Under the pieces are notes generated by a model that was not told the origin of the DNA, made no database searches, and worked only from the letters and a program-made list of their open reading frames with translations. The translations under genes and the position numbers were made by a program. This document shows positions 15,891 to 25,345 of a stretch of DNA of 64,000 nucleotides, piece by piece (the first letter of the stretch is position 1; every line of letters starts with the position of its first letter). Origin of the DNA: JABWBD01 sp040768665 (GTDB lineage Bacteria > Planctomycetota > Planctomycetia > Pirellulales > Thermoguttaceae); NCBI GenBank assembly GCA_040768665.1, contig JAXGMN010000027.1, forward strand, positions 129,421-193,420, in the 5' to 3' direction.

Positions 15891-18764
15891 TCAATAGACC
15901 TCGATCTCGTCGACCATCAGCCAGCCTCTGGGTTTGAACTTGACGCTGAGAAAGCGCGCCCGCTCCGGCGGGAATGACACGGACAGATAACCGAGCACGG
16001 TTCTCGGGCTGCCTTCAGGCTCCGGGGGTCGTTCTGCGGTGATGCGGTCAGGGCCCCATGTTCGGCCGTCGAGGGAGGTGGCAACGGTCATCTGCCAGGG
16101 AAAGAAGATGCCCGCGCCTCCTCCACCCAGGAGGTGGGCTGCCACCTGAGAAATTTCGCGTTCAGCCTGGAGATCCACGACGATCCGCGGTTCGCCCTTG
16201 TTCCAGCCGACCATGCGTCCCTCGCTGAAGCTGGAAACGGTGTAACTCCCATCGGTGAGGAGGGCCGCCGTGTCGCCATACTTTTCCTTAGGCGTGGGAG
16301 GAGGAGCGATGGTGTAGGGCGCATCCGCGGCCACATTTCGGCCTTGGGAGAGCACCTCGGCTTCGCTCAGCATGACCCAGCCCCGGGGGCCCGAAAGGGC
16401 GAACTTGACGAAGCGGGCCGACGCGGGGGCGCAGTTCACCGCCATCCAAGCCAACTGGGTGCGTTGCTCGCCGGAGCCCATCTCCGCCACGACCTGCGGA
16501 TCATCCTTGCACGCACCCAGGTGCTGCCAGGAAAGGCCGTCCGTGGAAACCAGCAGATCGAGCCGGGCGGGGAAGTTGACCGCACCGTGGCCGCCGCCGT
16601 CCATGTGAAGCCGTCCGCCGTCGATGATCTGCTCGCGCCCGAGATCTACCGCAACGGTTGGGGCGAGGCCATGCCAGCCCACGGTCCGCCCGTCGCCGAA
16701 ACCTCTTTCCGTAAGCTTGCCGTCGGTGAGCTCCCGGTTGTCCGTGTCGGGATAGTGCACCAAGTGCTGGGGCTCTAGGATGTACGGCCGGCGGGCGGCG
16801 AGATTGTCCCCGGGATGGGCCTCCACCTCGTCGAACACGGCGATTTTCCCGGGCTGGGCTTCGGCCTCGATGCGTATCTGCGTAACCAACCGTGGGGCGA
16901 CAGCAATGTCACAATAAGCGCCGCCGGGGCCGGACAGCGGTCGCGGCAGGACCGATCCAGCCGGAGTCCACGAGGCGCCATTGGCGCTCACGGACATGTG
17001 GAGCACCCGCGGCAGCTCGACTCCGTCGTCCGGGAAGGACACCGCATGCACCCGGACTTTGCCGAGAAAGGCGGGGCGCGCGAGCTTCATCTCGATGCAA
17101 CCCTTGCCGGGCGTCAGCCAGCTCACGCCGCGGGCGGCGAGATTGTCCGCCCGCGCGTGGAGCCCGTCGGTCAGCGCGCAACCTGACGGGTCGGGGAACC
17201 GGGGATGCGGGGGACTAACCTGATACGCCGCATCCGAGGCAAACGACTCGACGGCGGGGACGACGATCTCATCCAGGAGGAATCGCGCGGGCTTGTCACC
17301 GGGCACGCTCAATCGCACATACCGCGCCTCCAGAGGCGGAAATCCGATGCACATGAACCCTCCGGCGATGCCACCCAGTTGACTGACGGGTGGGAGCCAG
17401 GACTCGCCGGCCTTGCGCCATTGTCCATCCGCCGCTGACACGAGGGCCTCCAATCGTCCGGGGAAGGAGAAGCCCTCCCGTTCCAGGACATGCACGCGAA
17501 TTTCGCTGAGGCTGCGCGCGGAGCCAAGGTCAAGTTCCACGTGGGCGCCGGCGCCGGCGAGACTGACGCACCGCGCCATCTGCGCCTCATCCGTCACCAG
17601 GAGACCATCGGTGAGTTTTCGGCCGTCATCGGCGTACGGCGCGCACACCGGCGCCGCCCGGTAGGTGCAGCCCGAGGACGGGTGTTCCGTGCGCGTGTCG
17701 AGGGTTCCCTTGGCGAAACGATAGAGCGCGTCGTAGAGGGCGTTGTCGGCGGGACGATCGCTCTGGTAGAGTTCGCCGATGTGGCGGTAGCCCTGGTAGT
17801 AGGCATGGGCGGCGTTCTTCATGTAGCCGCACAGGTCGTCGCTGCCGAAGGAAAGGTAGCCCAGGAGATTGTCCCGCCCGGCGCGAGACCTGGCGCCGTC
17901 GAAAGGCACCTCGATTTCGATGCCCATGCCGAATTTCCGGCAGAGGTGGGCAGCCTCGATGAGGCGCTGCGGGTCGCGCCGGCCCTTCATGAAGGCGTAA
18001 TTGGGCTGCATGATGGCGAAATCGATCCCCAACTCGCGCCAGCGGCCGCATCCGGGGGCGTTGAACCAGGGGATCCAATGAAGCTGATATCCGGCCTGAT
18101 GGATGTGGTGCGCAGCATAGCTCACGATTCCCTCGTCGGCCGGACCGATGCCTTCGTTCATCCAGTAGAAACCCCACAGATCGATCTTCCGGTAGCCGGC
18201 CGCCTGCCACCTCTTCGCCAGTTCCGCGATGCACCATGCCACGGCCTTTTCGCGGCCTCCGGGGACGCTGAAGTCCTCGGTTTTCCCATCGCCGTCGACG
18301 TCGCCGAAGTTTTTCTGCTGAGGAGACGGGTAGGGTATCATCAGGATGGCGGGGGCTGTTCGCTGCCGCGGACCGAGGATCTCCTCGACACCGGCGATGC
18401 ACTGGTCCAGAGCGTCGATGTATTGGCCTCTGGCGAACAGGGCATTGAAGTAGAACTCCCAGTCGGCCTTGGTGGTGTCCTGGCTGATGTAGTCCTTGCC
18501 GGAGGGGGCGCCGCCGTAGAAGAGAAAGAGCCACCCGTCGTAAAACCAATCGACCGGCCGTCCGCCCCGCTTCTTGTCCAGGTAGGCGACGTAAGGCAGG
18601 AAATGGTCCCGCTGCCAGCCGCCGGGCCGGCCATAGATGAGCATGATGTCATGGCTGAAACCGCTCTGCTCCGTCCCGCCGGGGAAGTAGCCGCCCGAAT
18701 CCTGCGCCGGGGAGAAGGAAGGAACCGCCAGCACCACGATAACGACGATAAGCCGCGTTTTCAT
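15891..18764 (-). CDS. Secreted DUF4855 protein with discoidin-like C-terminal repeats
   Basis: The 957-residue product has a signal peptide ending near FSPAQ. The DUF4855 domain covers about residues 30-400 (HDIMLIYGRPGGWQRDHFLP, DWFYDGWLFLFYGG, WGFYWMNEG, GMGIEIEVPFDG), a TIM-barrel-like putative glycan hydrolase of unknown specificity. At least three repeats follow with the pattern LTDG...ELDLG...VRVHV...G..FP..., resembling F5/8 type C carbohydrate-binding domains. It ends VDEIEVY. The ATG at 18764 has GAGG 8 nt upstream. In-frame codons further upstream come from a palindromic element directly abutting the gene and are not native. Confidence 0.8.
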   Translation of the reverse strand: MKTRLIVVIVVLAVPSFSPAQDSGGYFPGGTEQSGFSHDIMLIYGRPGGWQRDHFLPYVAYLDKKRGGRPVDWFYDGWLFLFYGGAPSGKDYISQDTTKADWEFYFNALFARGQYIDALDQCIAGVEEILGPRQRTAPAILMIPYPSPQQKNFGDVDGDGKTEDFSVPGGREKAVAWCIAELAKRWQAAGYRKIDLWGFYWMNEGIGPADEGIVSYAAHHIHQAGYQLHWIPWFNAPGCGRWRELGIDFAIMQPNYAFMKGRRDPQRLIEAAHLCRKFGMGIEIEVPFDGARSRAGRDNLLGYLSFGSDDLCGYMKNAAHAYYQGYRHIGELYQSDRPADNALYDALYRFAKGTLDTRTEHPSSGCTYRAAPVCAPYADDGRKLTDGLLVTDEAQMARCVSLAGAGAHVELDLGSARSLSEIRVHVLEREGFSFPGRLEALVSAADGQWRKAGESWLPPVSQLGGIAGGFMCIGFPPLEARYVRLSVPGDKPARFLLDEIVVPAVESFASDAAYQVSPPHPRFPDPSGCALTDGLHARADNLAARGVSWLTPGKGCIEMKLARPAFLGKVRVHAVSFPDDGVELPRVLHMSVSANGASWTPAGSVLPRPLSGPGGAYCDIAVAPRLVTQIRIEAEAQPGKIAVFDEVEAHPGDNLAARRPYILEPQHLVHYPDTDNRELTDGKLTERGFGDGRTVGWHGLAPTVAVDLGREQIIDGGRLHMDGGGHGAVNFPARLDLLVSTDGLSWQHLGACKDDPQVVAEMGSGEQRTQLAWMAVNCAPASARFVKFALSGPRGWVMLSEAEVLSQGRNVAADAPYTIAPPPTPKEKYGDTAALLTDGSYTVSSFSEGRMVGWNKGEPRIVVDLQAEREISQVAAHLLGGGGAGIFFPWQMTVATSLDGRTWGPDRITAERPPEPEGSPRTVLGYLSVSFPPERARFLSVKFKPRGWLMVDEIEVY

Positions 18765-18776
18765 TGTCTTGTCCTC

Positions 18777-18887
18777 GGGCGGAAGAGAGGGGGACAGGTC
18801 CATGTTTTCGGCCAACGTCTTTGACGCCAAAATACTTGAACTGGCCGAAAAATGGACCAGTCCCCGGCCGTGGGCGTGACCGGTTAC
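18777..18887. repeat. Palindromic element, GGACAGGTCCAT type, copy 2
   Basis: It is near-identical to 12851-12971 over GGGGACAGGTCCATGTTTTC to AATGGACCAGTCCCCGGCCG. The right end is CGGTTAC. The left end is truncated and merges into the ribosome binding site region of the DUF4855 gene. On the right it abuts a radical-SAM gene fragment. Confidence 0.8.
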
Positions 18888-19002
18888 AAGCATACAACTC
18901 GCAGTCGGCGAGCGAACGGATCGCCGCTTCCGCCTGGCGAGCCAATTCGCCGCTTTCGTAACGACCAAGATAGGAAGAATCGCGGCGATCTGCCAGGGTC
19001 AT
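18888..19002 (-). pseudogene. N-terminal fragment of a radical-SAM protein, cut by a repeat
   Basis: Reading from the ATG at 19002 gives SSYLGRYESGELARQAEAA followed by IRSLADCEL. This is the usual N-terminus of PflA-like radical-SAM proteins, whose next residues are CPRxC. Here the sequence stops matching after CEL, exactly where the terminus GTAACCGGTCACG of the palindromic element begins. The rest of the gene is not found on the other side of the element. Calling the family rests on this short match. Confidence 0.5.
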
Positions 19003-19464
19003 CTGCCGGGCAATTCATTCGCCGAGTTCTCATCCGCGCGAACCGGTAGTTCAATGATCTTGCCGAGCCGTTGAAGGCGATCACGCGGATCGCCGGGTGC
19101 TCGGTGTGGCCACCAGGTTGCCGATTTCTCAGAACGGAGGTGTTTTGGCGGCCACCTTCCTCTGGGTGGAGCCGTTCATGTTTTCGCCAGGTCGTTGGTT
19201 CTTCGTGTTTTGTCATTTGTTTTTTGCCGGGGGCGGGTATGGCGGTGGAGCGCGGATTGGGTACGGGCGTTCACTATGCCTTGTTGAAGATAACGGGTGC
19301 GGCGCGTTTTTGCAAGGGTTTTTTCAGGTCCAGGGAGCGGATTGACGGAAGCCGTGTGTGGAAGAGACTGGCAGGGAAGGCGTTGCGTTGCGTGGCTGGC
19401 GGCGAAAAGAACTTCGCAGGATGTCATGTACACGTGTGCGCTTTTCATGAGAAGACGTACGGGA

Positions 19465-19632
19465 GTCGAGGATATCGCAAACATCTACGTTGACCGGTTG
19501 GTCATGCCAAAGGACCCCGGGGGCGATGCATTGCATCTCGCGGTTGCCGCAGTCCACCGCGTAGACGTGGTACTGACGTGGAATTGGCGACACCTGGCCA
19601 AGCCGGGTAAAATGGAACCTATCCGGCTGGTG
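19465..19632 (+). pseudogene. VapC-like PIN-domain toxin remnant
   Basis: The frame contains VEDIANIYVDRLVMPKDPGG, DALHLAVAAVHRVDVVLTWN and WRHLAKPGKMEPIRLV. These are the C-terminal PIN-domain signature of VapC toxins (GDALHLA and LTWN..HLAN). The upstream half with the first active-site Asp is missing, and the C-terminal tail is replaced by unrelated codons. No antitoxin gene is beside it. It is a decayed toxin gene. Confidence 0.5.
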
Positions 19633-19693
19633 ATGGCGTTTGACCCTGAAGGAATCACCGAATTCATTCACACCAACGTAAAGCGTTTCTGCA

Positions 19694-20440
19694 ATGGACA
19701 TTCCACGAATCTTCAACATCACCGAAAGTGCTCACCGCATCCATAACCCATTCACGCCCGAAAAGCTCACCACTCTCGGCGCGGCGTTGCGTCTGGAACC
19801 GGAGACCCGTGTGCTCGACCTCGGCAGCGGTTCGGGTGAGATGCTGTGCACATGGGCGCGCGATTACGGAATCAGCGGCACCGGTATCGACATGAGCCAG
19901 TTGTTCACCGAGCAAGCGAAACTCCGCGCTCGAGAACTCGGCGTCGCCGATCGAGTCGAGTTCATCCACGGTGACGCTGCCGGCTACGTCGCCGACGAAA
20001 AGGTCGGTGTGGCAGCCTGTGTCGGCGCCACGTGGATCGGTGGGGGAGTCGCCGGTGCCATTGAGCTTCTGGCGCGGAGCCTCCGCACCGGAGGGATCAT
20101 CCTCATCGGCGAGCCGTACTGGCGGCGGTTGCCGCCGACGGAAGATGTTGCCAAGGGATGCCATGCCGGTTCGATCTCCGACTTTCTCATACTTCCAGAG
20201 CTTCTCGCTTCTTTCGGCGACCTCGACTACGACGTCGTGGAAATGGTTCTGGCGGACCAAGACAGTTGGGACAGGTACGAGGCGGCCAAGTGGCTCACCA
20301 TGCGCCGATGGCTCGAAGCGAATCCCGACGACGACTTCGCGAAAGATGTTCGAGCCGAACTGACCTCAGCACCCAAACGCTACGCCGCGTACACGCGTGA
20401 ACACCTCGGCTGGGGCGTGTTCGCACTGATGGCGCGGTGA
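19694..20440 (+). CDS. Class I SAM-dependent methyltransferase
   Basis: The 248-residue protein has the seven-strand methyltransferase fold. Motif I is VLDLGSGSGEMLCTWA at about residues 38-53, the acidic ribose-binding position is in GTGIDMS, and motif II is VEFIHGDAAGYV. The late strand GGIILIGEPYW matches small-molecule methyltransferases. The substrate is unknown. There is no strong ribosome binding site. Neighbours are a toxin remnant upstream and a palindromic element downstream, so it is probably transcribed alone. Confidence 0.8.
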   Translation: MDIPRIFNITESAHRIHNPFTPEKLTTLGAALRLEPETRVLDLGSGSGEMLCTWARDYGISGTGIDMSQLFTEQAKLRARELGVADRVEFIHGDAAGYVADEKVGVAACVGATWIGGGVAGAIELLARSLRTGGIILIGEPYWRRLPPTEDVAKGCHAGSISDFLILPELLASFGDLDYDVVEMVLADQDSWDRYEAAKWLTMRRWLEANPDDDFAKDVRAELTSAPKRYAAYTREHLGWGVFALMAR

Positions 20441-20638
20441 TGGGATGCAGGCGCTGCGTCCTCAGTTGGCCGAGCGGGCGAAGGGGACGACGTGGCGCCG
20501 GGAGAGATTGGATGATGGAGTGGGCGTGGCAGGGGAGAGGTCCGGCCACAATCTCATCCCTGGTTCAACCAGGCGCTGCAGCAGACGGCGCTGCCGTAGA
20601 CGGCGGCGAGCAGCGGTTAGCAACGTTCGAGAAAAACG

Positions 20639-20701
20639 TGTCAGGAACCATTTGTGCGAAGCACCTGAAGGGCCGGTTTCCGGCAAATGGTTCCTGACAC
20701 T
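20639..20701. repeat. Short palindrome TGTCAGGAACCATTTG
   Basis: TGTCAGGAACCATTTG pairs perfectly with CAAATGGTTCCTGACA across about 30 bp that themselves contain GGCCGGTTTCCGGC. It lies between converging genes and may act as a bidirectional terminator or be another REP-like element. The core resembles, but is not the same as, the GGGGACAGG type. Confidence 0.65.
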
Positions 20702-20718
20702 TATTTCTCGATCAATCC

Positions 20719-21678
20719 TTAGCCGGCCAACGGCGCAAAGACCCGCCGAGCATATTGTCCGCCCTCTCGATGAGCCCGGACCGCATCGAGGGTCTTGGGC
20801 GTCTCTTTTTCCACCGCCTGCTCCAAAACAACCAACGGTTCGACGCCGATCTGCGACAAGTAATCAGCCAGGGCCTTGTAGTCGATATCGCCCTCGCCGA
20901 ATGTCTCCGTCCAAATGCCGCCGACCGATTGCCGGAGGTGCAGTTCGCTGATCCGCGGGCCGTAGAGCTTCGCCACGTCCATGACCGCAACGGCCGAGTT
21001 GCCCGAACCACGGTAGATCCAATGCGCGTCGAGGCAGAGGGTGACAAGTTTGGGATCGGTGCCCACCATCATGTGGTGGAATTCCCGCGCGGCGTTGCGA
21101 AGTTCGGCGTCGTGGTTGTGGTAAGCAAGCGTAAGGCCCAATGCGGAGAGCTCTCTGCCGAGCTTGTTGAGCGACGCGGCCTGGAAGCGAAGCTGGGCGT
21201 CGTCTTTATCTTCCTGCCCGCCCCAGCGAATCGGATTGGGATTGGTAACGATGATCCGGGTGCCGGCCTGCTTTGCCTTCTGGGCGATGGCCAGAACGCT
21301 CTCGATGCTCTGCCGGGCGGCGTCGGGCAGATGGAGCGTGCTGTTGACGTAGAGCGACCGTATTTCGAGCTTGTGCTTCGCCAGCAGCGGCACGAGTGCG
21401 TCGAGCTGCTTGGGGTCGGTGACCAGCGGCTCGAAGCCGTCCATTCCGCCGGCGGCCACCTCCTGAAGCGACTGGTCGAGCGAGGCGCCGAAATCCCGAC
21501 CGTCGCGGCGGTAGAACGTAAACCACGGATACTGGTTCGTGGCGAGATGGAGCCGTTTGCCGGCCGTTTGCCCGGCGGCCGGAATACGAGCGGTGAGCAG
21601 GGCACCGCCCGCTGCGACACCCGCCCTGAAAAGAAAGCCTCGCCGATGCATGAGGAAGTGGTTGCTGGATGCTTTCAT
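20719..21678 (-). CDS. Secreted sugar isomerase/epimerase-like TIM barrel
   Basis: The 319-residue protein belongs to the xylose-isomerase-like/AP-endonuclease-2 TIM-barrel family, often annotated sugar phosphate isomerase/epimerase. Barrel-strand signatures are GMDGFEPLV, TRIIVTNPNPIRW, LTLAYHNHDAEL, VTLCLDAHWIYRG and ISELHLRQ. His and Glu/Asp residues in them would bind a divalent metal. The N-terminus MHRRGFLFRAGVAAGGALL looks like a twin-arginine-type export signal. The start at 21678 has AAAGGA upstream; the internal Met at the RRG motif is an alternative. The substrate is unknown. Confidence 0.8.
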   Translation of the reverse strand: MKASSNHFLMHRRGFLFRAGVAAGGALLTARIPAAGQTAGKRLHLATNQYPWFTFYRRDGRDFGASLDQSLQEVAAGGMDGFEPLVTDPKQLDALVPLLAKHKLEIRSLYVNSTLHLPDAARQSIESVLAIAQKAKQAGTRIIVTNPNPIRWGGQEDKDDAQLRFQAASLNKLGRELSALGLTLAYHNHDAELRNAAREFHHMMVGTDPKLVTLCLDAHWIYRGSGNSAVAVMDVAKLYGPRISELHLRQSVGGIWTETFGEGDIDYKALADYLSQIGVEPLVVLEQAVEKETPKTLDAVRAHREGGQYARRVFAPLAG

Positions 21679-21729
21679 GATTGGTCCTTTCTCGGGGATT
21701 GGCCCGTCAATGCCGCCGTTTCACGTTTT

Positions 21730-22605
21730 TCACTCAGGTTCTGAAGAACGACCGCTCGAAAAGTCGCCACGCTTGCGTGCGGTCAGTGCACAAACCGCAT
21801 ACACGCGAGGCCCCAGGTCCCAGCGCCACGGGCGACCGGCTTCGACGCCGGCAATCTCGCGAGCAAGAACCGGGTCGCTGCGAAAGAGCGATAGGAGAAC
21901 GGCGGGATTGACGCCGTGAAAGAAGTTCCGCTCACTGATCAACTGGGCGATCACGCCGAACAGCGACTCTTCAGGAACTGTCCGCAAAGGCGGATGCGAA
22001 TCCGAGGAGACGAAATCCGTAATGAGCGCTCCGGCGCCGCCGGGCGCGATAAGGTGAGCCAGCAGGCGGAGGTGGCCCGTGCGGATCGCCTGCATCATCT
22101 CCGGAAACTGCGGATGGGTTTCCCCTACCGTCTCGGCGAGCGTGCCGATCAACTGGCTGAGCAGGCACGTCGATGCGACCACGTCGAACGGCCCCGGCAA
22201 GATCGAGCCAACCTGTCGAACGGGTTCCGCGACCAACGCATCGAGAAGGGCGGCTCCCATCTCGCCGTCCGGCGCGGTTGCTGCCAGGACGCCCAGAACG
22301 CCCGTTACATCGACGCCCCCGTACGATTTCACCGCGGGAGTATCCGCGAGATGCTGCCTGGCGATGCCTCGCGCCAGAGCGTCCGCATCGAGGTCGACGA
22401 GATGGATCTCCCGATAGGACCGCAGGAGCCGGGGGAGGTCCAAGTCATTGCAGTTGCCGGCGCCGAGGACGCAGAGCCGCGAGCGTGCCGGGTCCGATCC
22501 GGCACACAGAATTTCCATGACTCGATCGCGATGAGCCGCGAATGTGCGCCAGCCATCGAGAGTGGCCCGGTTGAATTCGACTTGCCGGTTCGCCAGAGGA
22601 TTCAT
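21730..22605 (-). CDS. Methyltransferase-like Rossmann protein
   Basis: The 291-residue protein has a nucleotide-binding motif (RLCVLGAGNCNDLDLPRLL) and an acidic strand end (IHLVDLDADALARG), the layout of SAM-dependent methyltransferases. The middle (FDVVASTCLLSQLIG, GGAGALITDFVSSD) also fits that fold. It lacks an obvious motif for a known methyl acceptor and may not be catalytic. It lies 16 nt downstream of the beta-helix gene on the same strand, so they could be co-transcribed, although the functions do not obviously match. Confidence 0.65.
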   Translation of the reverse strand: MNPLANRQVEFNRATLDGWRTFAAHRDRVMEILCAGSDPARSRLCVLGAGNCNDLDLPRLLRSYREIHLVDLDADALARGIARQHLADTPAVKSYGGVDVTGVLGVLAATAPDGEMGAALLDALVAEPVRQVGSILPGPFDVVASTCLLSQLIGTLAETVGETHPQFPEMMQAIRTGHLRLLAHLIAPGGAGALITDFVSSDSHPPLRTVPEESLFGVIAQLISERNFFHGVNPAVLLSLFRSDPVLAREIAGVEAGRPWRWDLGPRVYAVCALTARKRGDFSSGRSSEPE

Positions 22606-22621
22606 GATTGCATGATATATC

Positions 22622-25345
22622 TTACTTCAACTCGATGTCATCCACGAAAAAGGCCGCCGCCTTCGCATCCGCGCCCATGATGCCCAGCCATGAGCAATGG
22701 ATAAGTTCATCGCTCTGGAAAGGAAGCTCGTTCTTGAGAACGGCTTTCCCTGCCGGGCCGGTGAGACGAAGACGGAAGGACCTGGGATTTCCACCGCCTT
22801 GAACGAACTCGATTTCGACGCGCGTCCATTCGCCGGGCACGACCTGGGCAATCTCCGTCCATCGGTTGCCGACGGCGGTTTGCACGGCGCCGTCGGGAAG
22901 GAAACGCAGATGCGGGCCCGTGCGGTACGTTGCACCGGCCGGCCAGTCGCGGAACTCGATTTGGAACGTGGCGGGCTGCGACGGATCATTTCGCACGGAA
23001 CACTGCATCCGCACGACACCGTCGCGAGGCTCAAACGCCGCGTACCAGTGCGGCTTCCAGGCGGTCACGTCCGGGGCGTCTTCAAAACGCATGCACTGCC
23101 GGCCGGAGGCCGGCTTCTGGTCCGTCACCATCACGCGAGCCCCACCCTCGGCCGGCACTGCGCCGGCAGGAACCTCGCCGACGTCGTAGTCTTCCAAGTC
23201 CTCGCGGATCCGCCACTCGCTGATCTTGGGCGGCGGGGCCGCTTCGAAAGCGCGGTGGGCGACACCCGATGGCAATTGCTTCCAGGCTTCCGGCCCGTAG
23301 AGGCCGACGGGGCTCAGGTCGATTGGCTGGAAACCGATCGCGAGGGCCGGTGAGTCGGCCTTCAGGCGAAAATCGCGACTGTCCGCATCCACAAAGCCGG
23401 GATCCACGACAATCGAGTTCTGGTCGCGCCCGGTCGCCTGCCAGTCGGCGAAATTCTGGCCGTTGAATTGCGGGGGCCCGGCGGTGCTCCAGTAGCAATT
23501 CCGGTCGGATGTAAAATGGCTGTCCTTGCGCCAGTTGTTCCCGCCGAGCATCTGGGGCCCTTGCGAGTAAACGATATTGCGTTCCAGGTGGGCATGATTG
23601 CCGTCGGGCTCGTGATTGGCGTTGCGAATCAGTTCCGCGTCGTCGGACAAGGCGAAGATGTTGTTGGCGATCACGTCGCCGTAGGGATGGCCGTGGTTGT
23701 GCAGGTGGAGTCCTCCGTCACGAGTGTCGTAGACCACGTTGTTCTCGACGCGGATCTCCGAGCTCCCGGCGTCCAGGTAAATGCCCCAGCCGCCGTAGCC
23801 CTCGCGGCCTCGTTCAAACCGGGTAATGTCGTGGATCCGGTTATGGTGCAGCACGGTGCCCGGCGAGACGCCCAAGGTGTAAATACCGCCGATATCGCAG
23901 AGCACTCCGTTGCCAATATGGTGGATGTGATTGAAAGCCACTTCGTTATGGTGCGTGTAGGCGGGCCGGCGGCCGGTCCAGCTCCAGCCCAGGTGGACGC
24001 CCATCCAACTCAGGTCGCAGATCTCGTTATGGGTGATGCGGTTGTAGGTGGCGCTGCCGCCCAGGAAAACTCCGCAGCCGGCTCGGAACAGGTGGCCGCC
24101 GTCGTGAATGAAGTTGTTGTCGACGGTGTTCTGCGCCGTCAGGTAACCGTCGTCGGTTCGCGCCGGAGCCCCTTCCGACAAATAGATTCCTCCGCCGCCG
24201 AGGTCGTGCACGTGGCAGCGGCGGATCGTGTTGTGGGCGCACCCTTCACGGAGCGAGACGGCGTGCTCGCCGAGATGGGCGAACTCGCAATCTTCGATGA
24301 GCGAATTGCGCAGGCCGATGGCGAAGATCGCTCCCCGCTGGGTGTGCGCGCCCTGGACGCTGTGGGGATAGTCCGGCGAAAGGTCGGCATCGGAGTGATG
24401 GAAGGACAAGCCGCGCAGCACGAGATGCTCGACATACCTGCCCAAGGACGGGTCGCCCTTGACGGTTACCAGCGTCTGACGGATCCGCGGCGCGATCACC
24501 TCGGCGGTGCGAAGGTCTTCCTCAGCAAACGGATAGTAATAGAGGCGGCCCTGATCCTGGTCCAGGTACCACTCACCGGGCGCGTCGAGGGCGGCGAAGA
24601 CGTTGTCGATGTAATAGCGGACGCTCGGGCCCAGGAAGAAGATGCCGGCGGGCCTCGCGAAGCGGATCCGGCGCCTCTGCCAGTCAATCTCGCCGATGCC
24701 GTTGAACGAGTTGACCCAGTTGTGAAACAAGACGATGCGTGCTTGCTCTTGAAGGCCGGGCCACGGCTCGATGTCACCCTCGGCAAAGCTCATACCCAGG
24801 CAAAGCGGATGGGGATCGCCGGATAGTTTGAGCCGGGTCGTGTAATGGTAGCTGCCCGCGTCGGGGGTTTGGGCGCGGAGGCGCCTGTGGCCGTCGACGA
24901 AGAGTTGTGTGAACGGTTTGCCCTCGACCGCCCAGGGGACTTCCGCGATCCACAGGCGCTCGTCATGTTTTCGCCAGCCGCTTATGCGTCGGCCACCGCT
25001 GATGATCGGTTTCTCGTCGCGGTAGGCTGCGTAGGTGATGGGGCGGGTCTCGCTGCCGGAGTCGGCGGGGGTGAACACCAGCGGCTTTTCCAAAGCAAAC
25101 CGTCCGCCGCGGAGGTAAACGGTGGCGGGCTCCGTCAACTTCGTCTTGCGGAGTTCGTCGCGGGCACGCTCGAGTGTGGCGAACGGACCGTCCGATCTTG
25201 CTTCGTTCGGAGCAGCCGATTTGCCCGACCAGGAATCGTTACCCTGCGGCGAGACGTAGAATTCTGTCGCGAGTGACGGACGGATGAGCGCCATAAGAAC
25301 AATCGCGGTTCGTGCAAAAGAGGCGGCCACGGGTACCTTGATCAT
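22622..25345 (-). CDS. Secreted right-handed beta-helix protein, GH141-like
   Basis: The 907-residue product has a signal peptide, then EFYVSPQGNDSWSGKSAAPN, the standard entry to planctomycete and Bacteroidetes parallel beta-helix enzymes. A jelly-roll-like insert follows, then a run of beta-helix coils (NSLIEDCEFAHLGEHAVSL, NTIRRCHVHDLGGGGIYL, NNFIHDGG, NRITHNEICDLSWMGVHL) over about residues 300-600. The C-terminal 200 residues form a beta-sandwich ending FFVDDIELK. The overall layout resembles GH141 alpha-fucosidase/xylanase-type proteins, but catalytic residues were not identified. AGGA precedes the ATG. It probably acts on a plant or algal polysaccharide. Confidence 0.8.
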   Translation of the reverse strand: MIKVPVAASFARTAIVLMALIRPSLATEFYVSPQGNDSWSGKSAAPNEARSDGPFATLERARDELRKTKLTEPATVYLRGGRFALEKPLVFTPADSGSETRPITYAAYRDEKPIISGGRRISGWRKHDERLWIAEVPWAVEGKPFTQLFVDGHRRLRAQTPDAGSYHYTTRLKLSGDPHPLCLGMSFAEGDIEPWPGLQEQARIVLFHNWVNSFNGIGEIDWQRRRIRFARPAGIFFLGPSVRYYIDNVFAALDAPGEWYLDQDQGRLYYYPFAEEDLRTAEVIAPRIRQTLVTVKGDPSLGRYVEHLVLRGLSFHHSDADLSPDYPHSVQGAHTQRGAIFAIGLRNSLIEDCEFAHLGEHAVSLREGCAHNTIRRCHVHDLGGGGIYLSEGAPARTDDGYLTAQNTVDNNFIHDGGHLFRAGCGVFLGGSATYNRITHNEICDLSWMGVHLGWSWTGRRPAYTHHNEVAFNHIHHIGNGVLCDIGGIYTLGVSPGTVLHHNRIHDITRFERGREGYGGWGIYLDAGSSEIRVENNVVYDTRDGGLHLHNHGHPYGDVIANNIFALSDDAELIRNANHEPDGNHAHLERNIVYSQGPQMLGGNNWRKDSHFTSDRNCYWSTAGPPQFNGQNFADWQATGRDQNSIVVDPGFVDADSRDFRLKADSPALAIGFQPIDLSPVGLYGPEAWKQLPSGVAHRAFEAAPPPKISEWRIREDLEDYDVGEVPAGAVPAEGGARVMVTDQKPASGRQCMRFEDAPDVTAWKPHWYAAFEPRDGVVRMQCSVRNDPSQPATFQIEFRDWPAGATYRTGPHLRFLPDGAVQTAVGNRWTEIAQVVPGEWTRVEIEFVQGGGNPRSFRLRLTGPAGKAVLKNELPFQSDELIHCSWLGIMGADAKAAAFFVDDIELK

